From positions 62,001 through 126,000 of the forward strand of contig NZ_NWSV01000013.1 in NCBI RefSeq assembly GCF_002531935.1: a stretch of DNA of 64,000 nt. Direction: 5' to 3'. This stretch comes from Rhizobium chutanense. GTDB taxonomy: Bacteria; Pseudomonadota; Alphaproteobacteria; Rhizobiales; Rhizobiaceae. Positions within the stretch are counted from its first letter, which is position 1, and each line of letters begins with the position of its first letter. Under the pieces are notes generated by a model. It ran no database searches. It was not told the DNA's origin and was given only the letters and a program-made list of their open reading frames with translations. The position numbers and the translations under genes were made by a program. Shown one piece after another: positions 1-8,805 of this stretch.

Positions 1-1
1 C

Positions 2-409
2 CAACAGAAGAACACCACTACGCTCGAGGAAATCGACATGCAGACGACGTCGCCGGGCGGCGAAGTGCTTCAATTTCCATCCTCGCTTTCCGCAACCGAT
101 CCCGAAACCGAGCTGTCGCGGAGCCAGGCGCGCCAGCTCCTCGAACATGCGGTCGACGAACTGCCGGATGATTTTCGCGCCATCTTCGTGCTGCGCGATG
201 TCGAAGGCATGAACACCGAGGAAGCTGCATCCTATCTCGGCATCAGGCCCGAAACCGCCAAGACACGGCTCCACCGGGCGCGAAAAATGATGCGTCAGTC
301 GATCGAAAAACGGCTCTCCGGTGCATTCCAGGCACTGTTCCCCTTCGATGGCGCCCGCTGCGTTTTCATGGCCGATCGCGTCATCGCCGCGCTTCGGCAG
401 CCGTCATGA
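2..409 (+). CDS. ECF-type RNA polymerase sigma factor, 5' end cut by window
   Basis: The reading frame is open from base 2 and runs 135 residues to a TGA at 407-409, so the N-terminal part (sigma region 2) lies outside the window. What remains is a sigma-70 region 4: a 'DELPDDFRAIFVLRDVEGM' helix, then a helix-turn-helix with 'TEEAASYLGIRPETAKTRLHRARKMMR', the usual arrangement for binding the -35 element. The methionine at base 38 is internal to the protein and is not a start. No anti-sigma gene follows on the same strand, and the next recognised genes are on the other strand. The subgroup cannot be assigned without region 2. Confidence 0.85.
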   Translation, partial: QQKNTTTLEEIDMQTTSPGGEVLQFPSSLSATDPETELSRSQARQLLEHAVDELPDDFRAIFVLRDVEGMNTEEAASYLGIRPETAKTRLHRARKMMRQSIEKRLSGAFQALFPFDGARCVFMADRVIAALRQPS

Positions 410-477
410 TATCTCGCAATAACATCGCATAACCCACCGGGTCTCGCCAACCAATCGTGCGGGCAACAATGGTCACC

Positions 478-678
478 CTATGCCCCCGCCAGCGAGGAGC
501 AGGCTTGCAGTGCACCGGTTAGTCTATCGAGTTCGTCCAAAACGTTTCGGATCCGGGCACGCGCCTGGAGCATCTGATCCATCTCCGGATCGCCGGACGG
601 TTGGCCCGGGATCTGCGGGTCGTGAAGCTCCATCGACGTGCCAGAGACCGGATTTGGAAAGAGGATGATTTCAGCCAT
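478..678 (-). CDS. small hypothetical protein (66 aa)
   Basis: A 66-residue frame beginning MAEIILFPNP and ending in a helical stretch (about residues 38-60) rich in Leu, Arg and Asp/Glu. Its composition is more protein-like than that of the longer open frame that contains it, whose upstream part is Arg/Pro/Ser-rich and looks non-coding. An in-frame ATG two codons upstream (684) is an alternative start, and the Shine-Dalgarno in front of either is weak. I do not recognise a family. It lies alone, convergent with the sigma factor at 2-409 and upstream of the PAS-GGDEF-EAL stop. Existence is plausible but unproven. Confidence 0.4.
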   Translation of the reverse strand: MAEIILFPNPVSGTSMELHDPQIPGQPSGDPEMDQMLQARARIRNVLDELDRLTGALQACSSLAGA

Positions 679-1054
679 TTGCATTCTTTGTTTCGTTGGT
701 CTGGCGGACAGGAAACGCTCATGTCTCCGGATCCGATGGCTTAAAGGGATGCGGTCTATTTCATGCCGATCGCCCGGAACATCCTCGCTATTCATTGCAG
801 CGAGTTGCATGTGTTCGTCAGGCCATAAACACCGCCTCAGCCTTAACAAATTCCTATTTTCGCGTGGGCCGGAATTCACATGACAGCTTTGCTGCGCCAA
901 GTGGATAGGGCTGCGACAATCGCACATTTTCGGATCGTTGCGCCATCGGCTCCTGCCGCTCGACAAGCGCTCTCGGCCGGGCGAACGCCGTAGATTTCGC
1001 AGCAGTCTCGTGCAGGGCAGCAACGGCGCCTAGATCATCATTTTCCAGCGGCCT
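679..1054. other. intergenic, nothing recognised
   Basis: This 376-base stretch lies between the small ORF at 478-678 and the stop of the GGDEF-EAL gene. Open frames here are Arg/Ser-rich or very short and none has a convincing start and ribosome binding site. No repeat or strong hairpin was seen. Confidence 0.5.
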
Positions 1055-3622
1055 TCATCCGCAAGACAGTATCTCGCCCGGCTTGGCGCCGCTCGCCGCA
1101 GAGCGCAGCCACAGGGCGATGATATCGGCCTTGGGCACGGCTTTGCTGTAGAGGAACCCCTGCGCCGAACCGCATCCGTTTGCCGCCAGGAAAGCTGCTT
1201 GCTCGGCGGTTTCGACGCCCTCTGCCACCACGCTCTGTCCGAGACAGCGCGCGATGGACAGGATCGCCTTGACCAGTTCCTCGTTGCGTCTGTCGGTGCT
1301 GTTGATGAACGAGCGGTCGATCTTCAGCGTGTCGATCGGGAAGCGCGCCAGATAATTCAGCGCCGAATAGCCGGTGCCGAAATCATCGATGGCGATCGAA
1401 AATCCCATGCTTCGAAGTTCGCAGAGCGCCTGCAGCGTTTCGTTCTTCTGATCGAGCAGAAGGCTTTCGGTTATTTCGATCTCGACCCATTCCGCGCGGC
1501 AGCCGGTCTCGTCGAGAATTTCGGCAATCGACTTTACCAGTCCGGCAGACTGGAACTGCTTGACCGACAGATTGATCGCCACCTTGTGCGTTGACTGGCT
1601 ATCGGCGTTCAATTCGGTCGCCGTCTGGCAGGCCTCGCGCAGCACCCACCGCCCGAGTTCCACGATCAGCCCCGTGTCTTCGGCGACCGGAATGAAACGG
1701 GCGGGAGGAATCATGCCCATTTCGGGGTGACGCCATCTCAGCAAGGCTTCGGAGCCGACCATGGCGCCGTTCTCCAGAAGCACTTTCGGCTGGTAGTGCA
1801 ATTCCAGCTCTCCACGCTCGATGGCGCGGCGCAATTCCGATTCCAGCCGCATGCGCTCCTCGGCGCTCGCCGTCAGGTCCTTCGAGTAGAAACGAAAATT
1901 GTTTCGCCCCGAGCGCTTGGCGAGATACATCGCCGAGTCGGCGTATTTCACGAGGTCGTTGGCGTCGGCGCTGTCATCGGGATAGAGCGCGATGCCGACA
2001 CTGCATGAAATGAAGACCTCCTGGCCATCCAGCAGGAAACCTTCCTTGAACTTCTCGAGGATCATGCCGGCAATCCGGCCGAGATCGCCCGCCTGGCGGA
2101 TATCCGGCAACAGGATCGCGAATTCGTCACCGCCGAGACGCGCGACAGTGTCGTAGTCGCGCACGCTGTCGTTGAGCCGCGCGGCGGCCTGGCAGAGCAA
2201 CTGATCGCCGACGGGATGGCCCATCGTATCGTTGACCACCTTGAAGTGATCGATGTCGATCAGCATCACGCCGGCCCGCTGGCCGCGCGAAACGGCCGAG
2301 GTGATCATCTGCCGCAATCGATCGTTGAACAGCGATCGGTTCGGCAAAGAGGTCAGGGGATCGTAGAAGGCCATCTGGTGGATTTTCTGGCGCGAGACAT
2401 TCAATTCGGTGACATCCCGCGATACGCCGAGAACCCCGACGACTTCTCCTCCTGCACCCAAGACCGGAACCTTGCGCGTTTCAAGAAGAACGGATTGCCC
2501 GTTCTCCTGGGAAATGACCCATTCCTCGTTGACGAGGATGCTCCCGGCCTGGATCGCCGCTTCATCGAACTCCCGGAAGGACCGAGCCCTTTCGGCGTCG
2601 AATAGCTCGAAATCCGTTTTTCCGACGACTTCGGTCTCCGTCTTACCCGTCAGTCGCTCGAATGCGTGGTTGCATAGGAGATAGACGCCGTCCATGTCCT
2701 TCACCCAGACCATGTCAGGCATGGTCTGAAGCACGCTGAGCAGCTGCGTCCGCACGGAATTTATGGCTTCTTCCGCCCGCTTTCGCTCGGTAATGTCGCG
2801 CGAGAATGCCAGAAGCGTGTTGACCGTGGGATCGGCGCTCGGTCGTTTGGCGACCGACAGCTCGAACCATCGCGTCTCGCCGTTCGGCAAGGAGACGCTG
2901 ATGCAGCGACCGTAGGCCACCCCCCTTTTGGCGGCCGTGCCGAGCGCCTCCATTGCAATGGCCGCCTGGTCCGGAGCCAGAACGTCGTTGACCGTTCTGC
3001 CGAGCAGCATCTCCTTCTGCTGGGCCAGCAGTTCGGGACTTCTCGTCCAGACTTGGAGATAGCGGCCTTCCTCATCCGCCTCGAACAGAACATCCGGAAT
3101 GGCGGTGATGATCCCCTCCGCGAATTCGAGCGCCTTCGTGAGGTCTCGCTGCGCCTGCTTGTGCTCGGTGATGTCGACGACGGCGCCGATCAGGCCAGCC
3201 GGAGCGCAGTTATCGCCGGTCAAGACAGCCTTGTTGATGGCGACGTCCCGAACGGCCCCATTCGCCGTGGTAAACTTCCTTTCGGTGTACTGGGCTCCAC
3301 CCCTTTGAAGGAGCGCCCCATTCTCAGCGAAATAGAGTTCGGCCAGATGTTTCGGATGGAGATCGAAATCGGTTTTCCCGATGATCTCGTCGCGCGTAAG
3401 ACCAACGAAGTCTTCGAAAGCCTTGTTACAGCCGATATAACGGCCATGCGTGTTCTTGTAGAATACGGGAAGGGGACATACGCCGAGCAAGACTTCCGGA
3501 AGAGCCTCCTGGGCGAAGGCCGCGTCCTGATGCTGCGCTCCATCCCGCTCGCAGCCCTCCATGAAAAGGACTGGCTGCTGGAGCGATTGGGACGACGACT
3601 TCGTCATGAATATCCTCACCAT
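1055..3622 (-). CDS. PAS-PAS-PAS-GGDEF-EAL cyclic-di-GMP protein (855 aa)
   Basis: Predicted cytosolic sensor that could make and break cyclic di-GMP. Three PAS domains come first (about residues 40-160, 165-285 and 290-410; each ends in a D[IV]TE motif typical of a PAS/PAC boundary). A GGDEF domain follows (about 420-580) with intact active site RLGGDEF and an RDYD inhibitory site five residues before it. The EAL domain (about 590-840) carries SEALLRWRH, IEITES, DDFGTGYS, KIDRSF and VAEGVET, so the main catalytic residues are present. No membrane segment was seen. The start could be 3622 or the next Met at 3607. It is transcribed away from a second GGDEF-EAL gene at 4553, with about 930 bases between them. 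Which activity dominates cannot be read from sequence. Confidence 0.93.
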   Translation of the reverse strand: MVRIFMTKSSSQSLQQPVLFMEGCERDGAQHQDAAFAQEALPEVLLGVCPLPVFYKNTHGRYIGCNKAFEDFVGLTRDEIIGKTDFDLHPKHLAELYFAENGALLQRGGAQYTERKFTTANGAVRDVAINKAVLTGDNCAPAGLIGAVVDITEHKQAQRDLTKALEFAEGIITAIPDVLFEADEEGRYLQVWTRSPELLAQQKEMLLGRTVNDVLAPDQAAIAMEALGTAAKRGVAYGRCISVSLPNGETRWFELSVAKRPSADPTVNTLLAFSRDITERKRAEEAINSVRTQLLSVLQTMPDMVWVKDMDGVYLLCNHAFERLTGKTETEVVGKTDFELFDAERARSFREFDEAAIQAGSILVNEEWVISQENGQSVLLETRKVPVLGAGGEVVGVLGVSRDVTELNVSRQKIHQMAFYDPLTSLPNRSLFNDRLRQMITSAVSRGQRAGVMLIDIDHFKVVNDTMGHPVGDQLLCQAAARLNDSVRDYDTVARLGGDEFAILLPDIRQAGDLGRIAGMILEKFKEGFLLDGQEVFISCSVGIALYPDDSADANDLVKYADSAMYLAKRSGRNNFRFYSKDLTASAEERMRLESELRRAIERGELELHYQPKVLLENGAMVGSEALLRWRHPEMGMIPPARFIPVAEDTGLIVELGRWVLREACQTATELNADSQSTHKVAINLSVKQFQSAGLVKSIAEILDETGCRAEWVEIEITESLLLDQKNETLQALCELRSMGFSIAIDDFGTGYSALNYLARFPIDTLKIDRSFINSTDRRNEELVKAILSIARCLGQSVVAEGVETAEQAAFLAANGCGSAQGFLYSKAVPKADIIALWLRSAASGAKPGEILSCG

Positions 3623-4552
3623 GCGTACCGGCCGGATGCGTCATTCATCCGACCGCGAATTCTCTAGGAAAGCCGCCCAAGTCATTTGAGGCGCAAACTG
3701 ATGAAGATGTGACCGCAGGAGCGCCGGGCCGCTGCAACCGCAGCACGTCACTCAGACCTGAATAATGCGGCCAGAAAATTAAGAGATCGCTGCGTCCTCC
3801 TGCAGCGCCTCACCTTTCGCCGCGCGATCCGGATTGAACGGCGCAATTTGGATATTGCCGACTTGCCTGCCAGGGTTTCACCACCGGCCCGGAAAGGGAC
3901 ATCGTCTTTATCCGGAATCCGAACAGCGTGGCCAATTCACGATGTTTTCGTGCGAATCTTCTCGCAAGAATCTGGTTTTGTTAGTTTTTCGCCAAGGCGT
4001 TTACGCTTCTGAAACCAGACCGTCCGCAGTTTTGAACCATTCGAACGAGGTGCTGCCCGTACCTCTCCGCCATGAAGACGGGTTGCGGGACAAGCAGAAA
4101 CAGGCGCTGCTCATCAATGCAGATGGCATGCGCTCAGAGGGGAAAATGTTCAATAATTCGCATGCACATGGCAGCAGTTTTTCTCGATGCGGCGCAGAAA
4201 GTGCGCGCCGGTCCGGCTCGACAGATCGGAATATCCCTGTCGCCTCGAACTCTTGACCCACGGAGGCGCATCGCTCCGGCAAGTTCCACGACAGTCTTGC
4301 CAGCGAGCGTCGATGCGATAGCGGTTCGAAGAGCGCACGTCACGGCGTGAGCCCCGCACTTTCCGGCGCGAACCCAGGCCATGAGGGCCGATCTTCCGAT
4401 ACATCATGGTGATGCTTCCGTCCGGCGCAAACGTGGCGGCTTCGGGCAGCGGGCTCCAGCAGCAAAAAACTCAAGCCGTCTTTGAGAACGGGCTGAACGG
4501 CCTGTGCGACGAAGGCAGCGCGGCCAATTTATACTTTCCTGATGGAGCGCGA
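3623..4552. other. long divergent intergenic region between two GGDEF-EAL genes
   Basis: About 930 bases that must hold the promoters of both flanking genes. Several open frames exist (for example 3834-4256 on + and 4134-4407 on -), but they lack family resemblance and good ribosome binding sites. On the minus strand, scattered pieces recall a PilZ domain (a DLSSRTGAHF-like stretch near 4227-4198 and a WRRG...SFEW stretch near 4072-4035), but they fall in different frames and are too far apart to call a gene or pseudogene. Confidence 0.5.
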
Positions 4553-6664
4553 ATGGGGGGTGGTTCGAATTTGGAAAATACGGTGACGCCGCCCGGCGAG
4601 TCCCATTCCTCCGTGGCGAAATATATCCGCTCCATCGGGCGCCATTACGTGCTCGCCGTCGTCGTCATGACGGTTCTGATCGGGGCAACCTTCCTGACGG
4701 TCAAGGTGGCACTTGACCGTCATTCCCTGCAGCAGAACATCAGCTATCTGATCGGCCGCCAATTCATTCGCTTCCAGCAGCTTGCCAATCAGACCCGGGC
4801 GATCATGCGCGCTTCGGCCGATCCGAACATGCCCGAATATATCGTCCGGCCGATGGTCGAGGACGTTCAAGGAGCGATCGACGACATCCGCGCCATGAGC
4901 GCGCAGTTGAACGCGCTGAATGCCGAGGTCAAGACGAACCTTCTCGAACGACTGAACGGGCGGGACGCGGCATCGGAGAAGCTGCGCCTGGAACTCGACG
5001 GGCGGCTGGAAGATTTTCTTCAACGAGCCGAACGCGTCGTCACCGCGAAATTGCAGGATCGGCGGGAGCGTTACAGTTTCTGGGGACCGATCGACTTCGC
5101 CGTCTCCTCCGACAGCATGCTCATGCGTCAGTTCAGCGCCTTGATCGAGAGCGCGCATGACCGGAGCGATGTGAGCATCGATCATACCCGCCTGATCAGC
5201 GCAGTGCTTCTGAGCCTCACTGCGGCAACACTCATCCTGGCGACCCTCATTCTGTTCATACCGCTTTTGATAAAGCTGCGCAGCGAGCACCGTCGGACGC
5301 TCGATTTCGAGATCAAGCTGACGCATCTTGCCCATACCGACACGCTGACAGGCCTTGGCAATCGCTCTTCCTTCAATGAGGCACTGAACGGGCTTTTCAG
5401 CTCCGTCGAACGGACGGGCGCCGGTTTCTCCATGCTGCTGGTCGATCTCGACCACTTCAAGGCCATCAATGACAGTTTCGGTCATCCGGCCGGGGATGCG
5501 GTTCTGAACCATGTTGCGAGCGCGCTGCAGAAGACGTTCCGCGCCGGCGACGTCGTGGCACGGCTCGGCGGTGACGAATTTGCCGCTCTCATTCCGGGGA
5601 TATCGGATACGGCGACGCTGGAAGGAATTGCCGAACGCGCCGTTGCAGCCATTGCCACGGAATGTCGCTTCGAGGGCCGGCTGCTGCCGGTTTCAGCCAG
5701 CGTCGGCGGCGCGGTCGTGCCCGGCCATGCGTCCGATGAGGCAACCCTCATGCGCATCGCCGATCTGGCGCTTTATGCCGCCAAGGCCAAGCGCAATACC
5801 GCAGTGATCTTCGATGAGACGTCCTTCGCCCAGCGGCTGGAGCAGAACCGGCTCGCCGCAGCCCTCGCCTTTGCTGCCGACCGCGACGAGTTCGTCGTCT
5901 ACTATCAGCAGAAGGTCAATCTGCAAACCGGCGAGCATCTGGGCTTCGAGGCGCTGGTGCGCTGGCGCCACCCCCAGCTCGGCATTCTGCCGCCCGGCCG
6001 CTTCCTGCCGCTCATGGAAGGCCATCTCATCCAAAGCATGACGCGCTGTATCGTCGATATCGTCGCTCGTGATCTCAGAGCATGGAAGGCTGCGGGGCTA
6101 AGGGTGGGATCGGTCGCCATCAACCTGCCGGAGGCCCTGCTGGTCAACCACGACGGTTACGACCTCATCGCAGCGGCGGTCAAAGCGAACCGGCTCGACT
6201 GGCGTGATTTTGCCATCGAAGTCACCGAGGACGTTTTCCTCAATCGCGGCGCCGATCAGATCGCCGAAACCATCTCCCGTTTCCGCAAGCATGGGGTGTC
6301 GATCTCGCTCGATGATTTCGGCACCGGCTTCGCCTCGCTCGTGCATCTGCGCGACTTCCCCTTCGACGAACTCAAGATCGACCGTAGCTTCGTGGCCGAG
6401 ATCGGCAAGGATATCCGCTCCGAGCAAATCATCAGGGCGATCATCGATCTCGCCCGCAACCTCGGAAAGCGATGCGTCGCGGAAGGCATCGAGGAGGAAA
6501 CCCAGCGTCATTTCCTTTTGAACGCCGGTTGCGAGATCGGCCAGGGTTATCTCTACGCCAAGCCGGAACCGGCTCTCGCAGCGGTCGAACGACTGACCCG
6601 CCGGCCGGCCCTGCGCGGGATATCAGGGCGATCACGTAAATTGCGGGTTGAATCCATCTCCTGA
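4553..6664 (+). CDS. membrane GGDEF-EAL cyclic-di-GMP protein (703 aa)
   Basis: Inner-membrane protein with two predicted transmembrane helices (about residues 30-53 and 214-240) enclosing a helical, probably periplasmic sensor region. A GGDEF domain follows (about 255-420; RLGGDEF preceded by an RAGD inhibitory site), then an EAL domain (about 430-690; FEALVRWRHP, EVTEDVF, DDFGTGF, KIDRSF, AEGIE). Both active sites look intact. An upstream in-frame ATG at 4406 exists, but the Met at 4553 is preceded by GGAG at suitable spacing and gives the more natural N-terminus. It sits 54 bases upstream of an orphan sugar-binding protein gene on the same strand, so the two may be co-transcribed and the sensor may report on that ligand; this is inference only. 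Confidence 0.9.
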   Translation: MGGGSNLENTVTPPGESHSSVAKYIRSIGRHYVLAVVVMTVLIGATFLTVKVALDRHSLQQNISYLIGRQFIRFQQLANQTRAIMRASADPNMPEYIVRPMVEDVQGAIDDIRAMSAQLNALNAEVKTNLLERLNGRDAASEKLRLELDGRLEDFLQRAERVVTAKLQDRRERYSFWGPIDFAVSSDSMLMRQFSALIESAHDRSDVSIDHTRLISAVLLSLTAATLILATLILFIPLLIKLRSEHRRTLDFEIKLTHLAHTDTLTGLGNRSSFNEALNGLFSSVERTGAGFSMLLVDLDHFKAINDSFGHPAGDAVLNHVASALQKTFRAGDVVARLGGDEFAALIPGISDTATLEGIAERAVAAIATECRFEGRLLPVSASVGGAVVPGHASDEATLMRIADLALYAAKAKRNTAVIFDETSFAQRLEQNRLAAALAFAADRDEFVVYYQQKVNLQTGEHLGFEALVRWRHPQLGILPPGRFLPLMEGHLIQSMTRCIVDIVARDLRAWKAAGLRVGSVAINLPEALLVNHDGYDLIAAAVKANRLDWRDFAIEVTEDVFLNRGADQIAETISRFRKHGVSISLDDFGTGFASLVHLRDFPFDELKIDRSFVAEIGKDIRSEQIIRAIIDLARNLGKRCVAEGIEEETQRHFLLNAGCEIGQGYLYAKPEPALAAVERLTRRPALRGISGRSRKLRVESIS

Positions 6665-6718
6665 GCGCAGCGCACAGAAACGATGCGGCAGGATCGATCA
6701 ATGAAAGAGGGGCAGAGA

Positions 6719-7969
6719 ATGAACCGGACAATCAAACGGGCATGGCTTGCCGCGGCACTCGCGGCAGCGACACCCGCAGCGCAGGCTTTTGCCGAAGAAG
6801 GCCTGGCGGTGGACGTCGTGCATTTCTGGGTATCGAAAAGCGAGTCCGCGGCACTCGACGTATACCGCAAGGCCTGGGCCGCCGCCGGCAATCGATGGGT
6901 CGACATGCCGGCGCAGAACAAGGTTGCCGTCCAGCAGGTGGTGAGCGATCGCATCGCCAACGGATATGCGCCGGCGGTGATGCAGTGGAATGCCAACGAG
7001 GGATCGCGCGAGCTGCCGGAAATGGGCATCGTGCAGGATATCGATGATGTCGCGCGGGCGGATCATTGGCAGGAGGTCATTCCCGCAACAGTTCTAGACC
7101 GGATCTCCTACAAGGGAAAAGTCTATTTTGCGCCGACCAATATTCATGCCGAAAACTGGCTCTGGACAAGCACGGCAGCGCTGGCCGAAGCCGGTGTGAA
7201 GACACCGCAGAGCTGGGACGAGCTCTTCGACGCGGCCGAAAAGATCAAGGCGACGGGACGCCTGCCGATCGCGCTCGGCGGCAAACGATGGGAAGTATCT
7301 CTCATTTTCAACGACATCGTCTATCATAAGTTCGGGCCGGAAGGTTATGCGCGCCTGATGAGCGGCGATGCCGAACTCGTGCAGGATCCGCGCATGATCG
7401 AAGCCCTCGATCTGCTGCTGCGTCTGTCCAATTATGTGGAACCGATCGAGCAGCGAAAGGACAAGACATGGGCCGATGCCACCGCGGCCGTGGGCCAGGG
7501 CAAGGCCGGTATGCAGTTCATGGGTGACTGGGCCAAGGGCGAGCTTGCGGCACGCGGCTACAGCGTCGACAAGGATTTCGATTGCAGCCTGGTTCCAGGC
7601 ACATCGATCGCCTATTTCATGGTGATCGATGCCTTTGCCTTCCCGCTGACCAATCGGGACGGCGCGGCAGAGGCACAGCAGGCTTTCGCCCGCATGGTGC
7701 TCGACCGGGACAATCAGGTCGCGTTCAGCCGGATCAAGGGATCGCTGCCGGTGCGCACCGATGTCGATCCGGCCGGACTTGATCGATGCGGCAAGCTCGG
7801 ATTGGAGATGATCAAGGCCAAGAAGGGCGAAGTCAGTGCTCAATCCCAGGCCATGCCGACCCAGATGTCGGAGGGCTGGATCGCCGTGGTGGGCGACTTT
7901 TTCAACAACAGGGACATGTCTCCGCAAGATGCTCAAAAACGCCTGCATGACCTGCTGATGCAGCGCTGA
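6719..7969 (+). CDS. periplasmic sugar-binding protein of an ABC importer (orphan)
   Basis: A 416-residue extracytoplasmic solute-binding protein of the family 1 (sugar) type. It has a signal peptide (MNRTIKRAWLAAALAAA..., cleavage near AQAFA-EE), then VDVVHFWVSK, a polar inter-lobe core and the usual TPQSWDELFDAAEKIK segment. The start at 6719 follows a GAGGGG ribosome site; a Met at 6683 in the same frame would spoil the signal peptide. No permease or ATPase gene lies on either side, which is unusual. Either the transporter is encoded elsewhere or the protein serves as a ligand receptor, possibly for the membrane GGDEF-EAL protein just upstream. The ligand is unknown. Confidence 0.9.
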   Translation: MNRTIKRAWLAAALAAATPAAQAFAEEGLAVDVVHFWVSKSESAALDVYRKAWAAAGNRWVDMPAQNKVAVQQVVSDRIANGYAPAVMQWNANEGSRELPEMGIVQDIDDVARADHWQEVIPATVLDRISYKGKVYFAPTNIHAENWLWTSTAALAEAGVKTPQSWDELFDAAEKIKATGRLPIALGGKRWEVSLIFNDIVYHKFGPEGYARLMSGDAELVQDPRMIEALDLLLRLSNYVEPIEQRKDKTWADATAAVGQGKAGMQFMGDWAKGELAARGYSVDKDFDCSLVPGTSIAYFMVIDAFAFPLTNRDGAAEAQQAFARMVLDRDNQVAFSRIKGSLPVRTDVDPAGLDRCGKLGLEMIKAKKGEVSAQSQAMPTQMSEGWIAVVGDFFNNRDMSPQDAQKRLHDLLMQR

Positions 7970-7975
7970 GCGTGA

Positions 7976-8152
7976 GTTGCCGCCGATGCGTTGATCGCGC
8001 GCTTCGAAAGCGGACTCCAGCCGGATAGGGATGAAGGCTGGCGCTCCCCTCGCCCCCAGATCGGCTTCATTGAGGCCGGGGATATCATCGCCGTCGAAAT
8101 CCCGGCTATAGGTGTTTCCGGCAATCCCGTCGTCAATGAAGGAGACTTGTAA
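7976..8152 (+). pseudogene. C-terminal remnant of a fumarylacetoacetate hydrolase-family gene
   Basis: A 58-codon open stretch with no start of its own; an in-frame TGA at 7973-7975 blocks it upstream. Its translation holds FIEAGDIIAVEIPAIGV and then NPVVNEGDL, which match the end of the FAH-family fold (GDVV.VEI.GIG.L.NPV). Its TAA stop overlaps the ATG of the carboxymuconolactone decarboxylase gene (TAATG), the sort of coupling seen in intact aromatic-degradation operons. The N-terminal three quarters are absent, and the preceding bases are the end of the sugar-binding protein gene. I read this as a deletion that fused the two loci and left an FAH tail. It is too short to be functional. Confidence 0.6.
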
Positions 8153-8532
8153 TGTCGCAAGAAATGTTCGAACGCGGCCTGGCGATCCGCAAGGAAGTTC
8201 TCGGCGCCGACTATGTGGAGACGGCGCTTGGTGCAGCCGACGATTTCAATCGGGACTTCCAGAACCTCGTCACGGAATATTGCTGGGGTGCCGGCTGGGG
8301 GCGATCGGCCCTCACCCGCCGCGACAAAAGCCTTCTGAATCTCGTCATGCTCGGCGCCCTGAACCGGAGCCACGAGTTCAAGCTGCATGTGAAGGGCGCC
8401 CTGACGAACGGTTGCAGCCGTGAAGAAATCAAGGATACGCTGATGCAGCTCGCCATCTACGCCGGCATCCCGGCCGGCGTGGAAGCCTTCCGGCTGGCGC
8501 GCGAAGTCTTCGCCGAAGTCGACAAGGCCTGA
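8152..8532 (+). CDS. carboxymuconolactone decarboxylase family protein (PcaC-like)
   Basis: A 126-residue all-helical protein with the family core: a W-G-R-S segment near residue 50, 'LNLVMLGALNRSHEFKLHVKGALTNGCSREEIKDTLMQLAIYAGIPAG', and a C-terminal helix. Length and the E-x6-H spacing fit 4-carboxymuconolactone decarboxylase, which converts the lactone to beta-ketoadipate enol-lactone, although many relatives act on other substrates. Its start codon overlaps the stop of the FAH-family remnant. No other beta-ketoadipate genes are nearby, so the substrate cannot be fixed from context and expression may depend on an unrelated upstream promoter. Confidence 0.85.
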   Translation: MSQEMFERGLAIRKEVLGADYVETALGAADDFNRDFQNLVTEYCWGAGWGRSALTRRDKSLLNLVMLGALNRSHEFKLHVKGALTNGCSREEIKDTLMQLAIYAGIPAGVEAFRLAREVFAEVDKA

Positions 8533-8585
8533 TATCCAATCCATCCGTCGGGAGATCGCCTGCGCCATGCCATCAGCACGATAAT

Positions 8586-8606
8586 CCGCGGGTCGACCGC
8601 GGGTTT
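8586..8606 (+). terminator. possible terminator hairpin after the decarboxylase gene
   Basis: CCGCGG (8586-8591), a 5-base loop, CCGCGG (8597-8602), then GTTT. The stem is short but fully GC and lies 54 bases after the stop at 8532. Confidence 0.4.
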
Positions 8607-8805
8607 CTGCTATGGAACCTGCTCCTGGCCCGCATGAGAGCGGGAGATCGCCGCGGCATGCGGGGCCTTGCGATATCCATAATTCGCAGACATATCCAAT
8701 ACGCGCAACAAACGACGCGCCCGCGACCCGTTTTGGTCAAAACTTTCAAGAATTAACAAAGGCTTAAGCGTCTTTAATACATCTAGCCCTTACTGTTTTT
8801 ATGTT

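Noticed and set aside
3834..4407. Open frames on both strands between the two GGDEF-EAL genes, with pieces recalling a PilZ domain on the minus strand
   Set aside because: The PilZ-like pieces are in different frames, spaced too far apart and without a start or ribosome site. The plus-strand frame has no family resemblance. Too weak for a pseudogene call.
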